A stretch of 7,086 nucleotides of DNA from contig JAEWBM010000133.1 of the NCBI GenBank assembly GCA_023391155.1, forward strand, positions 1-7,086. Reading direction: 5' to 3'. Below are positions 1 through 5,167 of the stretch, in pieces. Made by a program: the position numbers and the translations under genes. The first letter of the stretch is position 1. Each line of letters opens with the position of its first letter. Origin of the DNA: Acidobacteriota bacterium (GTDB lineage Bacteria > Acidobacteriota > Blastocatellia > Pyrinomonadales > Pyrinomonadaceae). Under the pieces are notes generated by a model that was not told the DNA's origin, ran no database searches, and saw only the letters and a program-made list of their open reading frames with translations.

Positions 1-1482
1 CGAAAAACCACCCGACGCGAGCAGGGCATTGACCACCCCGATCCTCTGATAGTCCTCCGTCACCGCCAACATCCGCCTCAACGCCGGCACCGCACGCGAG
101 TCCGCCTGCTTCGCCAAAGCATTGATCGCCGACGACCGATAAGGGTAATAAACCTCTTCTCTTACTGGGGCATCACTAGCATTCGTTCCTGCGTAGTTAG
201 CGGCGTTCGCTGGCGTCGCAGTTCGATTAGCCGCGGCCGCCGCCGCGTTTGCCGCGGCCATTGCAGCTTCCACGGCCGCTCGCCGAGCTGCGGTTAATGA
301 GGCGAATCCAACCGTCTCCCGCTCATCCAGCATCGCGATCAGCCCCGGCACCGATTCCGGGATCTTATACTCCGCAAGAGCCCTCACCAGCCGGTCACGC
401 CCGCCCGGCTCATTCTCATCCGCCCACTCCGGATCCCTCAGCCACGGCAGCAGGGCCCGCACGATCCGCTCTTCACTCTTCATCACCAGCAGATTCCTGA
501 CCGCCGCATTCCTAACCGTCCTGTTGTCCGACCCCGCAAGCTCGATCATCTTGTCCGTATAATGCCCGTCCGGCATATGATGGATGATCGTCGTCAGTCC
601 CGTAAACGAACGCCCCCCAACCCTCAGGTCCGCCAGCGTCTCGTCAGCCAACAGCGAAAAATACCACTCGTCTCGCCCGCTCCATTCCTTTTCTTTCGTC
701 AGCGCGTCGAGCGCCAGGTCCCGCATCGCCGCCGTCGCACCCCGGTCCTGCACCACGTCCATCAATTCGCCTCGGTACCGGTCAATGTCGCCTATCGAAT
801 CCGTATCCAGCGCCCGCCTGTACAGTGCCCACATCGCCATCACCCGCGCCGTCGGTGAACTCAGATCGTTGTAGTTCCGGATCACTATCGGCTCCGCCCG
901 CTCCCACGCATGCCGCGTCAGTGCCAAAAGCTCTTCATGGTTCCGAACATAATCGTCCGCCGGGCCCGCGCCGCTCGCATCGCCCTCCAACTCCTCCGCA
1001 AACCGGTCACTGTTCCAATAAAGCCACGTCCTCAGCGGCCCCTCTGTCTCCCCTCGAACCGCCGCCGGCAGCCGCTCATAGATCTCCTTAACAAATTCCG
1101 CGCCCTCTCGGCTGTCCCTGAATACATTCAAGAACCGCGTGATCTCACTCGGCTCCCGGCTGATCTCCGCCTTCAGCCTCTGCATCACCCTCCCCGACGG
1201 GTAAACCACATACGACAGGTCCCGATACTGCGAGCTCTGATATGCCCAATAATCCAACAGGTCCTCTATCGGCGCATCGTCCGGCGGCGGCTTCGTCTTG
1301 TCATAAAAAGCCTCCGGCCGCTCCCGCTCCACAGGCATCAGCGGATTCGGCGGCGGCGGTGCCGGTATCTCCAGCAATATCGAGACAAGATCCTCCTGCG
1401 CCCCCACCGGGCGCGACATAACCACCGCTCCCATAACCAAAAGGGAACCGCAAAACACAGCAGCAAAAATTGTTCGTTTCAT
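1..1482 (-). CDS. Secreted HEAT-repeat-like protein, N-terminal 494 residues, truncated by the window edge
   Basis: The frame is open from the ATG at 1482-1480 to base 1 with no stop, so the C-terminus lies outside the window. The protein starts MKRTIFAAVFCGSLLVMGAV, a basic N-terminus plus hydrophobic core, with a likely signal peptidase I site after Val-Gly-Ala (residues 26-28). It should therefore be exported. A Pro-rich stretch follows (39-45 and 65-67). Residues about 75-300 are mostly helical and I do not recognise them. From about 305 the pattern becomes HEAT-like: paired helices such as TVRNAAVRNLLVM (322-334), RIVRALLPWLRD (339-350), RLVRALAEYKIPESVPGLIA (364-383) and AINALAKQADSRAVPALRRM (452-471). 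An Ala/Asn-rich insert (about 393-443) splits this series. There is no clear Shine-Dalgarno sequence before the start; the start is chosen from the signal peptide. HEAT repeats normally act as protein-binding scaffolds; the partner here is unknown. I am confident that the gene is real and exported, and less sure of the family. Confidence 0.85.
   Translation of the reverse strand, partial: MKRTIFAAVFCGSLLVMGAVVMSRPVGAQEDLVSILLEIPAPPPPNPLMPVERERPEAFYDKTKPPPDDAPIEDLLDYWAYQSSQYRDLSYVVYPSGRVMQRLKAEISREPSEITRFLNVFRDSREGAEFVKEIYERLPAAVRGETEGPLRTWLYWNSDRFAEELEGDASGAGPADDYVRNHEELLALTRHAWERAEPIVIRNYNDLSSPTARVMAMWALYRRALDTDSIGDIDRYRGELMDVVQDRGATAAMRDLALDALTKEKEWSGRDEWYFSLLADETLADLRVGGRSFTGLTTIIHHMPDGHYTDKMIELAGSDNRTVRNAAVRNLLVMKSEERIVRALLPWLRDPEWADENEPGGRDRLVRALAEYKIPESVPGLIAMLDERETVGFASLTAARRAAVEAAMAAANAAAAAANRTATPANAANYAGTNASDAPVREEVYYPYRSSAINALAKQADSRAVPALRRMLAVTEDYQRIGVVNALLASGGFS
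180..305 (-). repeat. Low-complexity Ala/Asn-rich coding insert within the HEAT-like region
   Basis: These bases encode about residues 393-434 of the secreted protein, dominated by Ala with Asn, Thr and Arg (for example AAMAAANAAAAAANRTATPA). The insert falls between two HEAT-like helices, so it would form a flexible or helical loop. Alanine codons here are mixed GCC, GCA, GCT and GCG, whereas the flanking coding sequence uses mostly GCG. This suggests a later expansion or insertion rather than ancestral sequence. Confidence 0.6.
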
Positions 1483-1494
1483 GGGCAGTAATTG

Positions 1495-1576
1495 GAGCGC
1501 GGACACTCTTGTTCGCATGTCGGCTCAGCGATTAGCGACTTCGGGCAGAAACGCGACCGTAAGGGAGCGTGCCAAC
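1495..1576. repeat. Dispersed intergenic repeat (copy 1), with small hairpin
   Basis: This stretch lies just upstream of the HEAT-like gene. It holds an imperfect hairpin (GCGGACA at 1499-1505, loop CTCT, TGTTCGC at 1510-1516) and, at 1544-1573, a 30-nt segment starting GGCAGAAACGCGACCG. That segment matches 7036-7065 at 25 of 30 positions without gaps. Two unrelated intergenic sites sharing such a sequence indicate a dispersed repeat. I recall similar elements from acidobacterial genomes, but cannot verify this here. It may overlap the promoter or leader of the HEAT-like gene. Confidence 0.6.
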
Positions 1577-1669
1577 TCGCCAAACTCAAAACGAGCACCT
1601 CTTTCTTACATTATCCCTTTCCAAAAAGCAATATTTTCCCGATCCGGAAACTCGAACCATTGATAGAAA

Positions 1670-1704
1670 TACTGGAGACTCGAAACTGATAACTGAAAAC
1701 TGTA
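1670..1704. repeat. B block 1: five heptads, AACTGNN type
   Basis: Units are TACTGGA, GACTCGA, AACTGAT, AACTGAA and AACTGTA, exactly 35 nt. The second unit carries CTCGA and the last CTGTA, as in the other B blocks, so the copies correspond unit by unit. A further degenerate piece (1644-1665) precedes it. Confidence 0.75.
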
Positions 1705-1719
1705 ATACCTCTTTTTCTT

Positions 1720-1746
1720 CTTTGCGTCCCCCGCGAGCTTTGCGTG
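1720..1746. repeat. A block 1: three nonamers, CTTTGCGTC type
   Basis: Units are CTTTGCGTC, CCCCGCGAG and CTTTGCGTG. The flanking bases (TTCTT before, AAAA after) are also shared with the copy at 2423-2449. On the minus strand it reads as the CACGCAAAG type of short repeat. Confidence 0.75.
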
Positions 1747-1749
1747 AAA

Positions 1750-1782
1750 AACTGAACCTCGAAACTGACACTGGAGACTGTA
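1750..1782. repeat. B block 2: five units, two shortened by one base
   Basis: Units are AACTGAA, CCTCGA, AACTGAC, ACTGGA and GACTGTA (33 nt). The second unit again has CTCGA and the last CTGTA, so this is the same five-unit element with two single-base losses. Confidence 0.7.
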
Positions 1783-1849
1783 AAGAACTAAGATCGCGCA
1801 CAGTCTTCAACCTCCCGGGAGTTAGCAATTCGTGAAATTCGTACAACAC

Positions 1850-2029
1850 AAAAAAGCCCGCGATTCTCTCACGAGCCTCACTTTCTTTTTCCAATCTCAG
1901 ATCTCAAATGTGAAATCCTTTTAAACTGAAAACTCGAAACTGATAACTGGAAACTGTAGAAAAAAACAAACGATCCGCGAACTCCGCGACGAAAAAGCTG
2001 AAAGCTCAAAGCTCACAGCTGACAGCTGG
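1850..2029. repeat. Composite cassette I, order E-D-B-A-C
   Basis: E1 is at 1850-1889 (A-run, GCCCGCGATT, then TCACGAGC, which can still pair weakly as a stem). D1 is at 1890-1917 (TCCAATC, TCAGATC, TCAAATG, TGAAATC). B3 is at 1924-1958 (AACTGAA, AACTCGA, AACTGAT, AACTGGA, AACTGTA). A nonamer pair is at 1972-1989 (GATCCGCGA, ACTCCGCGA). C1 is at 1996-2029 (AGCTGAA, AGCTCAA, AGCTCAC, AGCTGAC, AGCTGG). Confidence 0.8.
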
Positions 2030-2036
2030 TCGAAAA

Positions 2037-2209
2037 TATAAAAAGCTCTCAACCTCTCACTGCCTCCTGTCTTTTTTCTCAGATCTCAAATTTGAAATCC
2101 TTTTAAACTGAAAACTCGAAACTGAAAACTGGTAACTGTACCCAAACACAGATCCGCGTTCTCAGCAACAAGAAAGGCTGGAAGCTCACAGCTCACAGCT
2201 CATAGCTGG
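2037..2209. repeat. Composite cassette II, order E-D-B-A-C
   Basis: This has the same block order as cassette I, offset by about 182 nt. E2 at 2037-2078 is strongly decayed. D2 is at 2079-2099. B4 is at 2106-2140 (AACTGAA, AACTCGA, AACTGAA, AACTGGT, AACTGTA). A nonamer pair is at 2151-2168 (GATCCGCGT, TCTCAGCAA). C2 is at 2176-2209 (GGCTGGA, AGCTCAC, AGCTCAC, AGCTCAT, AGCTGG). The stretch from D to the end of B differs from cassette I at only a few bases. Confidence 0.8.
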
Positions 2210-2217
2210 ACAAAAAC

Positions 2218-2486
2218 AAAAAAGCCCCGCGATCACTCCCCACCCTCTCTTTCTCTCAAATTTCAAATCTCAAATTTGTAATCGCAACGCCGCCCCCGGC
2301 CAATAAAAAAAAACGCGATGCCGTTTACGGCCGGGGTGGCAGATGAAAAATGGAAACCCGTCCACGTCCTTTGCATGAGATCTCTTCTTAGCCTCTCTGC
2401 GTCTCTGGGGAAAACTCTTCTTCTTTGCGTCCTCAGCGACCTTTGCGTGAAAACCCGAAGCTAAAAGCTCATTGCTAACAGCTGTA
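2218..2486. repeat. Composite cassette III, E-D then A-C, with unique middle and no B block
   Basis: E3 is at 2218-2255 and D3 at 2256-2283 (TCAAATT, TCAAATC, TCAAATT, TGTAATC). About 80 nt of unmatched sequence follows. Nonamer A-type repeats lie at 2386-2412 and 2423-2449 (CTTTGCGTC, CTCAGCGAC, CTTTGCGTG). C3 is at 2459-2486 (AGCTAAA, AGCTCAT, TGCTAAC, AGCTGTA). Confidence 0.7.
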
Positions 2487-2488
2487 CG

Positions 2489-2562
2489 AAAAAAAAGCCC
2501 GCGATCACTCCCCACCCTCTCTTTCTCTCAAATTTCAAATCTCAAAATTGAAATTCTAATTC
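2489..2562. repeat. Composite cassette IV, E-D only
   Basis: E4 (2489-2527) and D4 (2528-2562: TCAAATT, TCAAATC, TCAAAAT, TGAAATT, CTAATTC) match E3-D3 almost base for base over about 58 nt, with one base lost in the C-run and one substitution. This is the most recent-looking duplication in the array. Confidence 0.75.
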
Positions 2563-2587
2563 CTGACTGCTTCAACCAGTCAAACAT

Positions 2588-2616
2588 AAAAAAGCCCGCG
2601 ATCTCTCACGGGCTTT
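2588..2616 (-). terminator. Rho-independent terminator of the radical SAM gene (block E5)
   Basis: AAAGCCCG (2591-2598) and CGGGCTTT (2609-2616) form a perfect 8-bp stem with a 10-nt loop. On the minus strand the stem ends in a run of six T. It sits 38 nt past the stop codon of the radical SAM gene. Blocks E1 to E4 share its A-run and GCCCGCGAT left side, but E2 to E4 have lost the pairing right arm. Confidence 0.8.
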
Positions 2617-2623
2617 CATCTTC

Positions 2624-2653
2624 TGACCACTGGTCACCGGCCACTGACAACTG
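2624..2653. repeat. G block: heptads of the CCACTGG type
   Basis: Units CCACTGG, TCACCGG, CCACTGA and CAACTG continue the 7-nt period directly up to the radical SAM stop codon (TAG, 2656-2654). It lies between the stop codon and the terminator hairpin, so it is probably transcribed as 3' untranslated sequence. Confidence 0.6.
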
Positions 2654-4684
2654 CTATTCAGCAACCGCCAGCTCTTTCTCTTTATTCTTCTTGATCCCGC
2701 CGATCTGGACGAGGTTGTCGCCCTTGATCTGGTTTTTCTCAAGAACCATCTGGTTATACAGCTTCCGCATCATCTGCATTTCCTCGGCTGCGGTCTTCGG
2801 CCCTTCCATCTCCGGCTTGTTCGGCCGTGCCAGGTCGATCGGGTTCAGCACCAGGTCATGGGCCTTGTCGCCAAGCTCCACTTCCTTGCCGCGTGCAAAC
2901 ACCTCATGGCGTCCGTGCTCTTTGTACCACTGAGCAACCGTCGCGTTCTGGTGCATGTGCTCGATGATGTTCCGCCATCCGATGCCCGTGTTGTATGCAC
3001 AGAAGCTGATCTCGCCTTCCTGCGTACCGTAGGGGATGATGCACATCTCCGTTCGTCGGAAATCGTAGTTGAACAGGTCCTGGAACCACATACCCGCAAT
3101 GAACAGGAAGTTCCACGGGTCCTGCCGACGCTTCTCGATGTCCTCCATCGTGCGGTCCGGCCCGACCTTTCCGTAATCCTTGCCCGACAGCCCGAACGAC
3201 TTGTCGAACTTCTTCAGGATCCCGCCCAGCGTCAGGCTGTGCGGCGCCCCGTACGGGTTATAGTTCTTCAAAAGCGCCAACCCCATCATCAGGTTCGAGA
3301 ACCATTTACCGCGGTTCGTGTCCGTGATGTGCTGCATATCCGTCACCAGCCCCTGAATGTTCAGGAACTGAGGCACCGGCGCCATTTCCTTCGTGTCCTT
3401 GTTGACCATCACCGCCGTGCCCACGCCGCAGTTCGGGTGGCAGCCGCAGCTAACCTGTCCCCATTCCGCTTCCGGCCCGTGAACCACGTCCGCAAAATCC
3501 GCAAACGCACCCATCAGCGACAGCGGGAACCAGTCCCTCGTCGGCTCGGTGATGCCCACCTGCTTCTGCACGTCCTGCGCCAGGTGCGACAGCGTATATC
3601 GCTGCTGCAGCCGACGCTGTTCCGTGATCAGCTCGTCGCGGCCCGTGAACGACACCGGCTGAAACGCGATGAACGAGATCTTCTTCGGATTCTCCAGCGC
3701 GAACCGGATGATCGAACCCACCTGATCATTATTAATGTTATTAACCAGCGTCGTCACCAAAATGATGTCAACGCCCGCTTCGTGCAGGTTGTTGATCGCA
3801 CGCAGCTTCACGTCAAACAGGTTGCCGATCTGCCTGTGCGAGTTCGCATCGTTGCCGATACCGTCAAACTGCAAATAAACGAATCGCAGTCCCGCCTCGG
3901 CCGCCTCGCGGCAAAATTCCTTCGACTTCGCAAATTCGATACCGTTCGTCGCCGCCTGTACCGAATTATACCCCACCTTCCGTGCATACCTGATCGCATC
4001 CAGAAAGTGCGGGCTCAGCGTCGGCTCACCGCCCGAATACTGCACCGACATCTGCCGCCGCGGCTTGATCTGGATCGCATTGTCCAAGATCTCCTGCACG
4101 TCTTCCATCGAAAGCTCGTGCACAAAGCCCACCTGGTTCGCGTCCATAAAGCACGGGTCGCACATCATGTTGCAGCGGTTCGTCAGGTCTACCGTCAACA
4201 CCGCACCGCGGCCATACTTCACTGACGAAGTGCCGTGGTTGTGCAGCTTCTCGTCATTATGAGCTTCCATGTCCCGGCCCGGGAAAAGCGATTCGATGTG
4301 CTGCAGAAACTTCGAATCGATCGCCATCATATCTTCGAAGTGGCCGTGCTCCGGACAGTCCTTGATCATCCAGACCTGCCCGTCCCTTTCGATGATCTGC
4401 GCCTTGATCTCGCCGACCTTCTCATTGATCAGCGTCGAAACGTCGCGCTTGCCGGAGAGTATCTCCTCGCGCGCCTCGATGACACAGTTCGGGCACAGCG
4501 AATCCGTCTGCCGCGGAAATCCCAGCGTCGGCTTCGACTTCTGCCACGACTTCAATATCGGCTTATCCGCCCACTTCGGCGTGAACGACGGGTTCGGCTT
4601 AAACTGGTTAACCGATTTGATCGCCTTAAAAACCCCGCTCGCCACGTAAGTCAGGCCCTTCTCAAAATGCTTTACAGGTCTCAT
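2654..4684 (-). CDS. Radical SAM protein of the COG1964 family, tetraether-lipid-synthase-like; candidate membrane-spanning lipid synthase
   Basis: 676 residues, starting at ATG 4684-4682 with GGAG 11 nt upstream. The radical SAM cluster motif is CNMMCDPC (Cys171, 175, 178), followed by GGEP (218-221). An N-terminal knuckle CPNC (64-67) and DCPEHG (109-114) resemble the rubredoxin-like metal site of the family. A second Cys group is CGCHPNC (413-419). Near the C-terminus is MWFQDLFNYDFRR...C548...C562AYN. I recognise this as the family's HFMDxYNFD...C...FCxYN signature. Known members include archaeal tetraether lipid synthase (Tes), which couples lipid tails through C-C bonds; related bacterial enzymes have been linked to diabolic-acid-type lipids. 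Family membership is well supported; the lipid role is inference. There is no transmembrane segment, but the first 60 residues are basic and aromatic and could touch the membrane. Compared with my memory of Tes it is longer, with extra sequence at about 450-525 and a tail from about 590. It has its own terminator and is probably monocistronic. Confidence 0.85.
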   Translation of the reverse strand: MRPVKHFEKGLTYVASGVFKAIKSVNQFKPNPSFTPKWADKPILKSWQKSKPTLGFPRQTDSLCPNCVIEAREEILSGKRDVSTLINEKVGEIKAQIIERDGQVWMIKDCPEHGHFEDMMAIDSKFLQHIESLFPGRDMEAHNDEKLHNHGTSSVKYGRGAVLTVDLTNRCNMMCDPCFMDANQVGFVHELSMEDVQEILDNAIQIKPRRQMSVQYSGGEPTLSPHFLDAIRYARKVGYNSVQAATNGIEFAKSKEFCREAAEAGLRFVYLQFDGIGNDANSHRQIGNLFDVKLRAINNLHEAGVDIILVTTLVNNINNDQVGSIIRFALENPKKISFIAFQPVSFTGRDELITEQRRLQQRYTLSHLAQDVQKQVGITEPTRDWFPLSLMGAFADFADVVHGPEAEWGQVSCGCHPNCGVGTAVMVNKDTKEMAPVPQFLNIQGLVTDMQHITDTNRGKWFSNLMMGLALLKNYNPYGAPHSLTLGGILKKFDKSFGLSGKDYGKVGPDRTMEDIEKRRQDPWNFLFIAGMWFQDLFNYDFRRTEMCIIPYGTQEGEISFCAYNTGIGWRNIIEHMHQNATVAQWYKEHGRHEVFARGKEVELGDKAHDLVLNPIDLARPNKPEMEGPKTAAEEMQMMRKLYNQMVLEKNQIKGDNLVQIGGIKKNKEKELAVAE

Positions 4685-4903
4685 TATTAATATGTCTCCA
4701 CTCTCACAAGCGTCCCACTCAACTCATGTTGTAAATTAGGGGAAAAGAACGCGGTATAATCCTTACAGGTCAACAGCAAAATCCGTACCACCCGCCATAG
4801 TCTCACCAACCCTAATATTCACAACACTTACACAAACTAACCCTAACGTCCGCGCTGTATCCCAATGACACACACACCCACTCACCATCCCCAACGTTTC
4901 ATT

Positions 4904-4932
4904 TTGACACTCCCCGTTTTAAGCACTTGATT
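4904..4932 (+). promoter_or_regulatory. Weak candidate promoter for the phosphohexomutase operon
   Basis: A perfect TTGACA (4904-4909) is followed after 17 nt by TTGATT (4927-4932), which matches only three of six bases of the usual -10 box. If used, it would give a leader of about 230 nt that includes both hairpins in this intergenic region. Confidence 0.25.
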
Positions 4933-4966
4933 CACTCTCCCGCACCAGATTCCCCCGCCCCCAATA

Positions 4967-4986
4967 AAAATCGGCCCGCCGATTTT
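4967..4986. other. Perfect inverted repeat, terminator- or operator-like
   Basis: AAAATCGG (4967-4974) and CCGATTTT (4979-4986) form an 8-bp stem with a CCCG loop, with T or A runs on both sides. The shape is that of a short bidirectional terminator, yet both flanking genes point away from it. It could therefore be a leader hairpin, an operator, or a remnant. Confidence 0.6.
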
Positions 4987-4997
4987 CACCCCGTTAA

Positions 4998-5025
4998 GCG
5001 CCCAAGTTATCAGTTACTTGAGCGC
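4998..5025. other. Inverted repeat in the divergent intergenic region
   Basis: GCGCCCAAGT (4998-5007) and ACTTGAGCGC (5016-5025) pair over 10 positions with one mismatch around an 8-nt loop. The symmetry suits a regulator-binding site or an RNA hairpin. The motif TTAAGC occurs three times around it (4919, 4994 and 5055), and ACTTGA twice. Confidence 0.5.
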
Positions 5026-5085
5026 ACCCGTGGTAAGTGTTCAAAATAATTAAGTTAAGCAGCGCAAAAAAATATCACTTTTCGC

Positions 5086-5113
5086 TTTACAAATGAAACA
5101 TTTCTGTGATAAG
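5086..5113 (+). promoter_or_regulatory. Candidate promoter directly upstream of the phosphohexomutase
   Basis: TTTACA (5086-5091), a 16-nt spacer and GATAAG (5108-5113), with a TG two bases before the -10 box (extended -10 form). It would start transcription about 45 nt before the gene. The match is moderate. Confidence 0.35.
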
Positions 5114-5167
5114 GTTTTCAGCACTTCAAGGTTGTCGGGTCGCAAGCAGTAAAATTCAAGGGTTTCT

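Larger units (their letters stand above)
1640..2653. repeat. Ordered array of short-period repeat blocks (A to E, G) filling a gene-free stretch
   Basis: This kilobase has no credible gene. It consists of recurring blocks. B is five heptads of the AACTGAA type. C is four or five heptads of the AGCTGAA type. D is heptads of the TCAAATT type. A is nonamers of the CTTTGCGTC type. E is an A-run followed by GCCCGCGAT and a pyrimidine-rich stretch. G is heptads of the CCACTGG type, ending next to the radical SAM stop codon. The order E-D-B-A-C occurs in full twice (1850-2029 and 2037-2209, period about 182 nt). It occurs in part at 2218-2486 (E-D, then A-C) and 2489-2562 (E-D). Apparent reading frames inside are by-products of the repeats. 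Confidence 0.85.

Noticed and set aside
910..1491. Plus-strand reading frame of 193 codons opposite the HEAT-like gene
   Set aside because: The minus-strand frame has a signal peptide and helix repeats and is open for 494 codons; the plus-strand product is an Arg/Pro/His-rich shadow.
1610..1640. Promoter for the HEAT-like gene around GGATAATG on the minus strand
   Set aside because: A -10-like sequence is present, but no acceptable -35 box lies at a normal distance.
1586..1894. Minus-strand reading frame of 102 codons in the repeat array
   Set aside because: It is built from the B, A and E repeat blocks and has no independent coding signal.
2270..2515. Minus-strand reading frame of 81 codons
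   Set aside because: Its product is mainly the translation of the nonamer A repeats and the C, D and E blocks, a common kind of false hypothetical protein.
1640..2653. CRISPR array
   Set aside because: The repeats are adjacent heptads or nonamers and composite blocks, with no identical 25-40 nt repeats separated by unique spacers and no cas genes.
2858..4225. Long plus-strand reading frame of 455 codons opposite the radical SAM gene
   Set aside because: It is antisense to a gene with clear family motifs, is rich in Arg, His, Val and Leu as expected from reading G/C-rich codons backwards, and shows no recognisable domain.
4729..4760. Promoter with a perfect TATAAT box on the plus strand
   Set aside because: The nearest -35-like TTGTAA is 20 nt away, which is too far, and the gene it would serve starts about 400 nt downstream. 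The AT-rich match alone is not enough.
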